Part shown: in pieces, positions 1 through 6,881 of the stretch
Numbering within the stretch: the stretch's first letter is position 1
Layout: each line of letters opens with the position of its first letter
Assembly (NCBI GenBank): GCA_934102055.1
Contig: CAKOSE010000031.1
Span: forward strand, 1 to 9,247
Direction: 5' to 3'
From: an uncultured Bacilli bacterium
GTDB taxonomy: Bacteria > Bacillota_I > Bacilli_A > RF39 > UBA660
DNA length: 9,247 nucleotides
Made by a program: the position numbers and the translations under genes
The notes under the pieces: generated by a model
Seen by the model: only the letters and a program-made list of their open reading frames with translations
Database searches by the model: none
What the model was told of the DNA's origin: nothing

Positions 1-2
1 CT

Positions 3-17
3 CCTGTAAATTACAGG
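3..17. repeat. Palindrome inside the IS end
   Basis: CCTGTAA (3-9) and TTACAGG (11-17) are perfect inverted repeats around A10. In RNA this could form a hairpin of at least 5 bp. On the minus strand it is preceded by GGATTGTAG. If the complementary CTACAATCC lies just beyond the left edge, the whole would be a longer stem, possibly a terminator blocking transcription entering from pnp. Only the inner palindrome is visible here. Confidence 0.5.
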
Positions 18-50
18 CTACAATCCTCTAATTAGAAACTATTTATAAAC

Positions 51-75
51 TGTCCAACTTTTGGGGTTCAGTTCA
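51..75. repeat. IS3-type terminal inverted repeat
   Basis: The 25-bp end reads TGTCCAACTTTTGGGG then TTCAGTTCA on the plus strand. The TGTCCAAC, CCCC and TGAACTGA blocks are what IS150-like ends typically show. The outer boundary is placed at 75 because IS3 ends finish in CA. The bases at 76-79 separate it from the pnp stop codon. Confidence 0.75.
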
Positions 76-79
76 TATT

Positions 80-2197
80 TTACATTGCATCTTTTCTAGA
101 GAAGTTTAACCTTCCTTTATTATCTGTTCCAATTGCTTTTACTACTATTTCATCTCCTAGTTTTACTACGTCTTCTACTTTTTCTACTCTTTCCTTTGCA
201 AGTTTTGAGATATGTACTAGTCCTTCACAACCAGGCCAAACTTCTACAAAACAACCGAAACTTTCTATTTTTACAACTTTTGCTGTATAAATTTGTCCTT
301 CTTCAACTTCTCTTACTATGTTTTCTATTAATTCTATTGCTTTATCTATTACTTTGTAATCACTATGATATAGTATTATTCTTCCATCATCTTCTATATC
401 TATTTTAACTGCATTTTTATCATTTACACTTACTACTCCACTTGCATCTTGAATTATCTTTGTTATTACGTCTCCACCACGTCCTATTACATCTTTGATC
501 TTTTCTTCTTTGATCTTTATTTGTTTTATCTTTGGAGCATATTTAGATAATTCTTTTCTAGGTTCTTCGATAGCAGTTTTCATATTTTCTAAGATTTCAA
601 ATCTTGCTTTTTTAGCCTGTTCTAATGCTTCTTTTAAGATTTGTTTAGTTATTCCCTTAATTTTTATATCCATTTGAAGTGCACAAATTCCTTTTTTAGT
701 TCCTGCAACTTTAAAGTCCATATCTCCAAAATGATCTTCTGCACCTTGAATATCTGTTAAAATTGTATAATTATTGCCATTTGTTATAAGCCCCATAGCT
801 ATTCCTGCAACCATATCCTTAATAGGAACTCCTGCAGCCATTAAACTCATACACCCTGCACATATACTTGCTTGCGAAGATGATCCATTACTTTCCAAAA
901 CCTCAGATACTACTCTTATTGTGTATGGAAACTCTTCTTCACTTGGAATAACTCTTGCTAAAGCCTTTTCACCAAGTGCTCCATGTCCTATTTCCCTTCT
1001 TCCAGGTGCACCATATCTTCCAGTTTCCCCAACACTAAACTGTGGAAAGTTATAGTGATGCATAAATCTTTTTCCTTCTTCATCACTTAAACCATCTAAA
1101 ATTTGATATTCTCCAATTGAACCAAGAGTTGTAACACTTAATACTTGAGTTTGTCCTCTTGTAAATAAAGCAGAACCATGTGTCCTAGGAAGTATATCAA
1201 CTTGTGAATCAAGTGGTCTTATCTCATCTATCCTTCTGCCATCTGGTCTTATCTTCTCTTCAGTTATTAATCTTCTTATTTCCTCATATTCTATTTTCTC
1301 AAGCACTTCATTAACTTCATTTATTATACTATCTAAGTTTTCTTCTTCCTTGTACATATCCTTAAATATATCACGTACTTCTTCTTTTAATTCATCTATC
1401 TTTTCTTGACGTGCTAACTTTTCTTCTATTCTTATAGCATTTAACATCTTAACAGTTATAATATCTCTTACTTTTGAATTTATTTCATCATCTATCTTTA
1501 TAATAGGATACTCTGCTTTTACCTTTCCTATTTCTTGTACTATAGAATTTTCAAATGCAATTAATTCCTTTATAGCTTCATGTCCATACATAAGTGCATC
1601 AAGCATATCCTCTTCACTTACTTCTTCACCACTTGCTTCAACCATATTTATTGCATCCTTAGTACCTGCGACTGTTAAATAAATATCACTTTTTTCTTGT
1701 TGTTCTGTCGTAGGATTAATAACAAACTCATTATCAACACGCCCCACTATAACAGAAGCAACAGGCCCTTCAAATGGTAAATCACTTATAGAAAGAGCTA
1801 AACTTGATCCAAATAACGCTGTCATTTCTGGAGAATTATCTGTATCAACTGATAAAACTGTATTTACTATTTGTACTTCATTCTTAAATCCTTCTTTAAA
1901 CAAAGGTCTAATTGGTCTATCTATTAATCTAGCTGCCAAAGTAGCATTTTCAGTAGGTCGCCCTTCCCTTTTTATAAATCCACCTGGTATCTTTCCAACA
2001 GAATATTGCTTTTCTTGATACAATACCATTAATGGAAAAAAATCTCCTGTTGATGGTTCTTTTTTGTTTGTAACAGCAGTCAAAACAACTGTATCTCCGT
2101 ATCTAACAAGACAAGAACTCGATGCTTGTTTTGCAAGTTCCCCAATCTCTACTACTAACTTTCTTCCTCTGAAATCTAATTCAAATACTTTCTTCAT
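80..2197 (-). CDS. pnp: Polynucleotide phosphorylase (PNPase)
   Basis: This is the phosphorolytic 3'-to-5' exoribonuclease that degrades mRNA to nucleoside diphosphates, acting in the cytoplasm as a trimer. The 705-residue protein has the full layout: a first RNase PH domain (about 1-145), a helical linker, a second RNase PH domain (about 320-545), a KH domain with VIGRGGDVI at about 570-577, and an S1 RNA-binding domain (about 633-702, FGCFVEVWPGCEGLVHISKL). The active-site loop EDHFGDMDFKVAGT is present in the second PH domain. The start is ATG 2195-2197 (MKKVFELDF) because GGGAGG lies 4 nt upstream; an in-frame ATG at 2224 has no such site. It follows rpsO by 45 bp with no clear promoter between, so co-transcription is likely. 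The C-terminus stops almost directly after the S1 fold (SRKDAM), without the acidic tail many homologues carry, and an IS end begins 4 bp past the stop. Confidence 0.98.
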   Translation of the reverse strand: MKKVFELDFRGRKLVVEIGELAKQASSSCLVRYGDTVVLTAVTNKKEPSTGDFFPLMVLYQEKQYSVGKIPGGFIKREGRPTENATLAARLIDRPIRPLFKEGFKNEVQIVNTVLSVDTDNSPEMTALFGSSLALSISDLPFEGPVASVIVGRVDNEFVINPTTEQQEKSDIYLTVAGTKDAINMVEASGEEVSEEDMLDALMYGHEAIKELIAFENSIVQEIGKVKAEYPIIKIDDEINSKVRDIITVKMLNAIRIEEKLARQEKIDELKEEVRDIFKDMYKEEENLDSIINEVNEVLEKIEYEEIRRLITEEKIRPDGRRIDEIRPLDSQVDILPRTHGSALFTRGQTQVLSVTTLGSIGEYQILDGLSDEEGKRFMHHYNFPQFSVGETGRYGAPGRREIGHGALGEKALARVIPSEEEFPYTIRVVSEVLESNGSSSQASICAGCMSLMAAGVPIKDMVAGIAMGLITNGNNYTILTDIQGAEDHFGDMDFKVAGTKKGICALQMDIKIKGITKQILKEALEQAKKARFEILENMKTAIEEPRKELSKYAPKIKQIKIKEEKIKDVIGRGGDVITKIIQDASGVVSVNDKNAVKIDIEDDGRIILYHSDYKVIDKAIELIENIVREVEEGQIYTAKVVKIESFGCFVEVWPGCEGLVHISKLAKERVEKVEDVVKLGDEIVVKAIGTDNKGRLNFSRKDAM

Positions 2198-2242
2198 AAT
2201 TCCTCCCATAAAAAGAAAAGACACTAAAAAATAAGCGCCTAT

Positions 2243-2512
2243 CTATTTTCTTAAATTTAATTTTTGTACAACTTCACGATATCTAGTAACATCTTTATTC
2301 TTTAAGTAGTTAAGTAAACTTCTTCTTTGACCTACTTTTTTAAGCAAGCCTCTTCTAGAATGATAATCGTGCTTATGTTCTTTTAAATGTTCTGTTAAAA
2401 CAAGAATTTCTTCAGTTAGAATTGCTATTTGTACTTCAGGAGAACCAGTATCCTTTGAATCCTTTGCAAATCTCTTGATTATATCTTGTTTTCTTTCACT
2501 TGTTAAAGCCAC
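2243..2512 (-). CDS. rpsO: 30S ribosomal protein S15
   Basis: S15 is a primary 16S rRNA-binding protein of the small subunit, binding the central-domain three-way junction. The protein has 89 residues, the usual length, and the conserved blocks DTGSPEVQIAILTEEI, LTEHLKEHKHDYHSRRGLL and VGQRRSLLNYLK are all present. The start codon is GTG (plus-strand CAC at 2510-2512), supported by an AAAGGAGGT site 7 nt upstream. A GTG start on a ribosomal protein gene may moderate its translation. The gene is first in the rpsO-pnp transcript and has its own promoter and a structured leader upstream. Confidence 0.98.
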   Translation of the reverse strand: MALTSERKQDIIKRFAKDSKDTGSPEVQIAILTEEILVLTEHLKEHKHDYHSRRGLLKKVGQRRSLLNYLKNKDVTRYREVVQKLNLRK

Positions 2513-2537
2513 TCTTTTACCTCCTTTATATAATACA

Positions 2538-2580
2538 CCATAACTCAGAAAAACGAGGATTTAGTCCATCCAAGTAATGG
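2538..2580 (-). promoter_or_regulatory. Candidate structured rpsO leader (possible S15 autoregulatory element)
   Basis: On the minus strand the leader can fold as a three-way junction. CCATTAC (2580-2574) pairs with GTTATGG (2544-2538) across one T-T mismatch. Inside, GGAT (2571-2568) pairs with ATCC (2560-2557), and TCG (2556-2554) can pair with TGA (2547-2545) through one G-U pair. An alternative hairpin, TCCAT/ATGGA around TACTTGG, excludes this fold. S15 is known in several bacteria to repress its own mRNA by binding leader structures that resemble its rRNA site. The pairings are visible in the sequence; the regulatory role is inferred. Confidence 0.4.
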
Positions 2581-2590
2581 AAACAATAAT

Positions 2591-2619
2591 AATATACTAT
2601 ATTTTGTTTATAAAATCAA
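2591..2619 (-). promoter_or_regulatory. Sigma-A-type promoter of rpsO-pnp
   Basis: On the minus strand, TTGATT (2619-2614) and TATATT (2596-2591) are separated by exactly 17 bp. Transcription would begin near 2584, giving a leader of about 70 nt that contains the candidate S15 structure. The -35 box starts only 7 bp after the stop codon of the upstream gene. Confidence 0.7.
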
Positions 2620-2626
2620 GTAATTA

Positions 2627-3148
2627 TTAAAGTTTTTTCTTCGCATCTGACAAAGATAATCTATATGCTCCACCTTGCTTAGCATAAAGAAACAACTTCT
2701 TATAATCATCTTGTGTAAAATCAGTTTCAAGTGTATATCCATATTCCTCTAAAAAATCAATAAATTTCTTTAAAAAAACCTGTCCTATTCCCCTTATACT
2801 TAAAAACGTTTCCTCATCAAATCCTAACATTTCAAACACATATGGTCTATTCGTAGTATCTAAGTCATATATATCCTTATTTTCCCATGCTTTTGTTATA
2901 CTATTAGTCTTTTCCTCAACTAATAATAATATATTAAACTTTTTCATTCCATTTTTTGAATCAATCTTTTCCAAAAGTGGTCCTAACGGAACAACTAATT
3001 TTTTTAAAACATCTTCCTCAGTAAAACCTTTCCCCTCATCTGTATATATTTGAATTATATTATTCAGTTTATTTCTTAAATCCAATAACTCATCTATAGT
3101 TAAACTATCTAAATCTATTGAATCTATATCAATTTCTTTTTTACCCAT
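2627..3148 (-). CDS. Unrecognised protein with an RNA polymerase alpha-CTD-like helix-hairpin-helix segment
   Basis: I do not recognise this 173-residue protein as a named family. It is acidic at the N-terminus (IDIDSIDLDSLTIDELLDLR), followed by a likely amphipathic helix, with no signal peptide or membrane segment, so it should be cytosolic. Residues about 92-141 follow the pattern of the RNA polymerase alpha-subunit C-terminal domain: a helix, then FLSIRGIGQVFLKKFIDFLEEYG, in which RGIG is a helix-hairpin-helix turn. This suggests binding to DNA or to a transcription protein, but only by resemblance. The start is ATG 3146-3148, with GAGGAGGG 5 nt upstream. An earlier TTG at 3161-3163 would place the ribosome binding site inside the coding region. 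It has a strong promoter of its own and lies between the racemase gene and rpsO, with no visible terminator on either side. Confidence 0.85.
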   Translation of the reverse strand: MGKKEIDIDSIDLDSLTIDELLDLRNKLNNIIQIYTDEGKGFTEEDVLKKLVVPLGPLLEKIDSKNGMKKFNILLLVEEKTNSITKAWENKDIYDLDTTNRPYVFEMLGFDEETFLSIRGIGQVFLKKFIDFLEEYGYTLETDFTQDDYKKLFLYAKQGGAYRLSLSDAKKKL

Positions 3149-3170
3149 ATAGTCCCTCCTCAAGAGTTAG

Positions 3171-3199
3171 ATTATACCATATAACATATTTTTTTTCAA
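3171..3199 (-). promoter_or_regulatory. Near-consensus sigma-A promoter with extended -10
   Basis: On the minus strand, TTGAAA (3199-3194), a 17-bp spacer and TATAAT (3176-3171) are preceded by TG in the extended -10 position (TGGTATAAT). Transcription would start near 3164, leaving a leader of about 15 nt before the ATG at 3148. The -35 box lies 5 bp beyond the stop codon of the racemase gene. Confidence 0.8.
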
Positions 3200-3204
3200 T
3201 CTGT

Positions 3205-4290
3205 TCAAGACTTTTTACCTTTAAATACCTTCTTTATATTCTGGGAATTTGAAACATAAACAAGTGTAGAATATGTTAAATTAAATTCTAATATATCTCC
3301 GACTTTTATATTTTCATCATCTTCAACATCTATTATTGTATGATCGCTAGAAGCTCCAATAATTTTTATCTTATTATTTTTAGGAACCAAATCCTCTGAA
3401 AAAGCATAATCAACCTTTCCTATAGCAAGTAATGCTCTTCTTCTTATTCCTTTATCTTCATATGTTGGCTTATTACCAAATGCATCTACAAATATTTTTC
3501 CTACTGGATATGTCGGTTTATCTTTCACTTCAATTACTTCACATCTTAAAGTAAATACATCCTGATTCATATTTTCTATATCATAACCCCATAAATCCTT
3601 TAAATCACGAGCAAGAAGTATTCCCTCTCCTATTCTAAGCATATTTATTCTCTCTGGCATATTACCCTCAATTAACCTTGGAATAGATGTAGTAGCACCA
3701 CCAGATATATATTTTAGTTTTCTATCTATCTTATTCTCAATATGTTCTGCTACTCTTACTAGTTCTTCTAATTTTTCTTTTGTAGCAACTATAGCACCAT
3801 AACAACCAAGATTTGTTCCTATACCAGCAAGCACCAAATTATCCAAATCATTTTCTACAAAAAGTGCTGCCTCTATAATATCTTCTTCTTTATAAAAACC
3901 TTCTCTTAAATCACCTAAATCCTTCATTAAAATAACTTCATGTATTTTATTTTGTCTCTTGGCTTCTTTATCTAATGCTTTTAAAACCTCTAATTCACTA
4001 TTTAAACTTATATCTGTATATTTTACTATTTCTTCCACTTCACTAAGCATAGGAATTCTTATCATCATAAGAGAACATGTCACCTTACCCTTTAAAGGTT
4101 TTAACTGTTCCATCCTAGAAGATGCTATAAAATCAACATGTTCTTTATCTAATAACTGAGCAACCTCAGGTATACCAGTACATCCTTTTATAACCCCTGC
4201 TATTTTTATATCTTTACACAATTTCTTTATTTGTTTATAATTTTCTTTTAATTTATCTAAATCTACTACTAACTCTGGATACTTATTCAT
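3205..4290 (-). CDS. orr: Ornithine/alanine racemase-family PLP enzyme
   Basis: This PLP-dependent amino-acid racemase is most like ornithine racemase (Orr), which interconverts L- and D-ornithine in amino-acid-fermenting clostridia. Its 361 residues give a full-length enzyme. The N-terminal alanine-racemase-type barrel begins PELVVDLDKLKENY and has the likely PLP lysine at K35 (AGVIKGCTG). DLGDLREGF, GIGTNLGCYG and ISGGATTSIP follow. The C-terminal domain has the blocks FVDAFGNKPTYEDKGIRRR, LLAIGK and IIGASSDH that I associate with Orr. Substrate cannot be fixed from sequence; D-alanine, D-lysine or another residue is possible. It is last in a four-gene operon, and its ATG overlaps the ligase gene by 8 bp with a GGAAGGA site 6 nt upstream. 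No D-ornithine aminomutase genes are in the window, so a catabolic ornithine role is not supported by context. Confidence 0.88.
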   Translation of the reverse strand: MNKYPELVVDLDKLKENYKQIKKLCKDIKIAGVIKGCTGIPEVAQLLDKEHVDFIASSRMEQLKPLKGKVTCSLMMIRIPMLSEVEEIVKYTDISLNSELEVLKALDKEAKRQNKIHEVILMKDLGDLREGFYKEEDIIEAALFVENDLDNLVLAGIGTNLGCYGAIVATKEKLEELVRVAEHIENKIDRKLKYISGGATTSIPRLIEGNMPERINMLRIGEGILLARDLKDLWGYDIENMNQDVFTLRCEVIEVKDKPTYPVGKIFVDAFGNKPTYEDKGIRRRALLAIGKVDYAFSEDLVPKNNKIKIIGASSDHTIIDVEDDENIKVGDILEFNLTYSTLVYVSNSQNIKKVFKGKKS

Positions 4291-6049
4291 GTTTATCCTT
4301 CCTTTCCTTTAAATTTGTCTCTTCTTCTAACTCTTGATAAGCTATTTTACCAACAAGTGTCTTAGGAAGTTCTTTTTTAAACTCAAATATTCTTGGCATT
4401 GAATACTTAGCTATATACTTCTTACAATGATTCTTAATCTCTTCCTTTACTTCATCTGTTAATTTTACTTCCTTTTTTAAAACAATATAAGCTTTTGCTA
4501 TTTGTCCTCTATATTTATCTTTTTTACCTATAACAGTAGACGTCTTCACATATTCATGTTTATTTATTACATTTTCAATATAAGATGGATATATATTATA
4601 ACCAGATGATACAATCATCCTCTTTAACCTAGATTTGAAATAAATAAAACCATCTTCATCTATACATCCTATATCCCCAGTATGCAACCATATATTCCCA
4701 TCATTATGTTTTCTAAGTACTTTACTAGTTTCTTCCTCTTCATCCAAATATCCTTGCATAAGTGTTGGACCACTTATACATATTTCTCCATCCTCTAGAG
4801 GCTTAACTTCTTTTGTTGTTCCTATCTTTACAATCTTATATATCGTATCAGGAAAAGGTATTCCTATACTTGATTCCTTGTGAATATCAGCCGGACTTAA
4901 ACAAGTTGCAGCACAAGATTCAGTCAAACCATATCCTACTCTTATCTTAGCCTTTGCACCATACTTTTGAAACATCTCATTATATCTATTATATGCCTCC
5001 TCAGAAATTAAATCTCCTCCAGAAACAATACAATTAATTGAAGAAAAATCACCATCTTTTAACTTTTTATTATTATACAGAGCCTCAAATAAAGTAGGCA
5101 CCCCAACCATAAAATTTGGTCTTGTTTTCCTAATTATTTTTCCTAGATTTTTCCCCTTAAATATCGGTATCAAAATACACTTCATTCCAATATGAAGACA
5201 AGTATGTATACAAACACCAAGTCCAAAGCCATGAAATATTGGCATTATAGACAAAATTGAATCCCCTGCTTTCACAGGTTTACACATATAATGAGCCTCT
5301 AATGCTAAAGCATTAAATGCCTTATTAGAAAGATTTATCCCTTTTGGTGTTCCACTTGTACCACCACTATAAAGTATAACAGCAGTATCTGTATCTTGCT
5401 TTTTAGAAGTATAATCTTCATAATAACCCTTACCATGAAGTATAAACTTCTTATACGAAGTTACACTTCTGTTTTGGAAAGCTTTCAAAAAAACTTGTTT
5501 TATCTTCTTAACAGCCTTTGTAACATCAGCTTTATATATTTGATATACTTTCTTCTTTAAACCCTTTAAATCATCTCCTGCACTAGATACAATTACAGTC
5601 TTTATACTAGTATTATTTATTATATTAATTACCTTTTTATACGTAAAATCTATAGTCATTATTACTTTAGATTTAGTCTTATTAAGATACATCTCAATTT
5701 CTTTTTCACTAGATAAAGGATGAATCATATTAGAAACTCCACCAATTAAATTAACAGCATAAAACATATAAAGTGCAGAAGGCGTATTAGGCATACAAAT
5801 ACTTACTATATCTCCTTCTTTTACTCCAATAACCTTTAAAGCCTTAGCACAATCTATTATTTTATCAATAAATTCCTTATATGTTACCCTATTATTATAG
5901 TATTCAAGAGCATATAAATTCGGATACTTAAGAGCAGTTTCCATTATATATTCAACCATTGTTCCCTTAAAATATTCCAAATTATGAGGAACTTCCTTAT
6001 AATAATCATACCAAGGATATTTCTCCTTATTTAACTTCAACTTTAGCAT
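4283..6049 (-). CDS. AMP-forming acyl-CoA synthetase / acyl-acid ligase
   Basis: This ANL-superfamily adenylating enzyme activates a carboxylic acid with ATP to an acyl-adenylate, usually passed on to CoA. The 588 residues hold the whole fold: the P-loop motif YSGGTSGTPKG (about 227-237), GYGLTES (372-378), the ribose-binding Asp in LHTGD (455-459), the hinge region KSRLKRMIVSSGYNIYP (472-488), and the C-terminal catalytic lysine in PKTLVGKI (K568). A basic insert at about 165-215 (KGLKKKVYQIYK onward) is as found in some long-chain fatty-acid ligases. There is no carrier-protein domain. The start is ATG 6047-6049: GAGGAGG directly abuts the alternative ATG at 6053-6055, leaving no spacing, but sits 6 nt from this one. 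The gene overlaps its upstream neighbour by about 23 bp. The acid substrate is unknown; a medium- or long-chain fatty acid is the default guess. Confidence 0.93.
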   Translation of the reverse strand: MLKLKLNKEKYPWYDYYKEVPHNLEYFKGTMVEYIMETALKYPNLYALEYYNNRVTYKEFIDKIIDCAKALKVIGVKEGDIVSICMPNTPSALYMFYAVNLIGGVSNMIHPLSSEKEIEMYLNKTKSKVIMTIDFTYKKVINIINNTSIKTVIVSSAGDDLKGLKKKVYQIYKADVTKAVKKIKQVFLKAFQNRSVTSYKKFILHGKGYYEDYTSKKQDTDTAVILYSGGTSGTPKGINLSNKAFNALALEAHYMCKPVKAGDSILSIMPIFHGFGLGVCIHTCLHIGMKCILIPIFKGKNLGKIIRKTRPNFMVGVPTLFEALYNNKKLKDGDFSSINCIVSGGDLISEEAYNRYNEMFQKYGAKAKIRVGYGLTESCAATCLSPADIHKESSIGIPFPDTIYKIVKIGTTKEVKPLEDGEICISGPTLMQGYLDEEEETSKVLRKHNDGNIWLHTGDIGCIDEDGFIYFKSRLKRMIVSSGYNIYPSYIENVINKHEYVKTSTVIGKKDKYRGQIAKAYIVLKKEVKLTDEVKEEIKNHCKKYIAKYSMPRIFEFKKELPKTLVGKIAYQELEEETNLKERKDKHE

Positions 6050-6881
6050 TTGCATCCTCCTCTAAAAGAATCGGGTTATTTAAAATATACTCTAAAAGTT
6101 TTATTGCTTTAATAAAATAAAACCCATCCGCAATCCTCTCATCCAAAGTTACCCCAAAATTACAGTATAATCTTGTCTCAACTTTACCATTTATTATCTC
6201 TTGTTTTTCATATATCTTACCAATTGTTATTATTACTGAATTAGTACCCATTTCTGATAAATGATGATAAATAGCATCCTTACAATCTATACTTCCTAAA
6301 TTAGAAACTATAACTGAACTATAATATAATATTTCCTTAGTCATATCACTAGGTAACATATCATGTTTATCTAAAAACTTAAAAACGCTTACAATCATAC
6401 CTCTTGCAAACCTAGGCATATTTCCTATTTTTGTAACTAAATCATCAGTACCACTAGAACTACTTGTCCTTATTTTATTTACATCTTTTGATATCTTTAG
6501 ACTCAAAGTATCAAGATTATCTCCTTCTTTTATATCCAAAACTTTCATTAATTCCTGAGACTTATCCTTAAAACTCGTCTTAGCAACATACGAAACTTGA
6601 ACCTTTCTTCTATCATAAAAATAACCATTTACTATAAATCTATTTAACAAAGGTCTATTATAAATAACTTTTCCTATCGCAGTAACAAAAACATGAAAAT
6701 ACGTAACATGAACATCACTATTCTTATTTTTATCACAAACATACTTAACAAGATCAGTCACATCTATATCATAATTTATATATACTTCATTTTCAGATCT
6801 CTTCTTTCCCAAATGATACATAATATGACTCATTCCATTTATATTTGTAACCCTCTTACCATCTCTTCTATCTCTACTCAT
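6027..6881 (-). CDS. Stand-alone 2-oxoacid dehydrogenase E2-like (CAT-fold) acyltransferase domain protein
   Basis: This 284-residue protein matches the catalytic domain of dihydrolipoamide acyltransferases (E2) and chloramphenicol acetyltransferase, without lipoyl or subunit-binding domains. Family features are VTYFHVFVTAIGKVIYNRPLLN near the start, VIVSNLGS (about 191-197), MGTNSVIITIGKI, and the C-terminal active-site block TLDERIADGFYF. In true E2 enzymes that block is DHRxxDG with a catalytic His. Here the His is Glu (DERIADG, 247-253) while the Asp-Gly pair is kept. It may be a divergent or inactive acyltransferase. The start is ATG 6879-6881, with AAGGA 8 nt upstream; an earlier in-frame ATG at 6890 has no usable site. 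It overlaps the upstream gene by 8 bp and the ligase by about 23 bp, so coupling to carboxylate activation is likely. Confidence 0.87.
   Translation of the reverse strand: MSRDRRDGKRVTNINGMSHIMYHLGKKRSENEVYINYDIDVTDLVKYVCDKNKNSDVHVTYFHVFVTAIGKVIYNRPLLNRFIVNGYFYDRRKVQVSYVAKTSFKDKSQELMKVLDIKEGDNLDTLSLKISKDVNKIRTSSSSGTDDLVTKIGNMPRFARGMIVSVFKFLDKHDMLPSDMTKEILYYSSVIVSNLGSIDCKDAIYHHLSEMGTNSVIITIGKIYEKQEIINGKVETRLYCNFGVTLDERIADGFYFIKAIKLLEYILNNPILLEEDANAKVEVK

Larger units (their letters stand above)
1..75. mobile_element. Terminal 75 bp of an IS3-family (IS150-type) insertion sequence
   Basis: Read on the minus strand from position 75, the sequence starts TGAACTGAACCCC and continues into AAGTTGGACA. 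This is the characteristic terminal inverted repeat of IS150-group IS3 elements, with the usual TG...CA ends. No transposase codons can be recognised in the 50 bp inside the repeat: all three plus-strand frames are closed within it, which argues against this being the 3' end of orfB. The minus strand ends in CAGGAG at the window edge, which could be the ribosome binding site of an orfA lying just outside. I therefore infer, without certainty, that this is the left end of the element, transcribed leftwards. The element abuts the end of pnp. A flanking duplication cannot be tested because the other end is outside the window. Confidence 0.75.

Noticed and set aside
133..1055. Plus-strand open frames opposite pnp
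   Set aside because: They are antisense to a clearly conserved gene, have low-complexity Leu/Phe-rich or unrelated translations, and lack ribosome binding sites.
2198..2242. Attenuator or terminator between rpsO and pnp (ATAGGCGCTTAT followed by Ts on the minus strand)
   Set aside because: The stem would be only 4 bp with a G-U pair, too weak to call. No promoter for pnp is visible here either.
3161..3163. TTG as the start of the 173-residue protein
   Set aside because: It would translate the GAGGAGGG ribosome binding site of the downstream ATG; the ATG at 3148 has ideal spacing.
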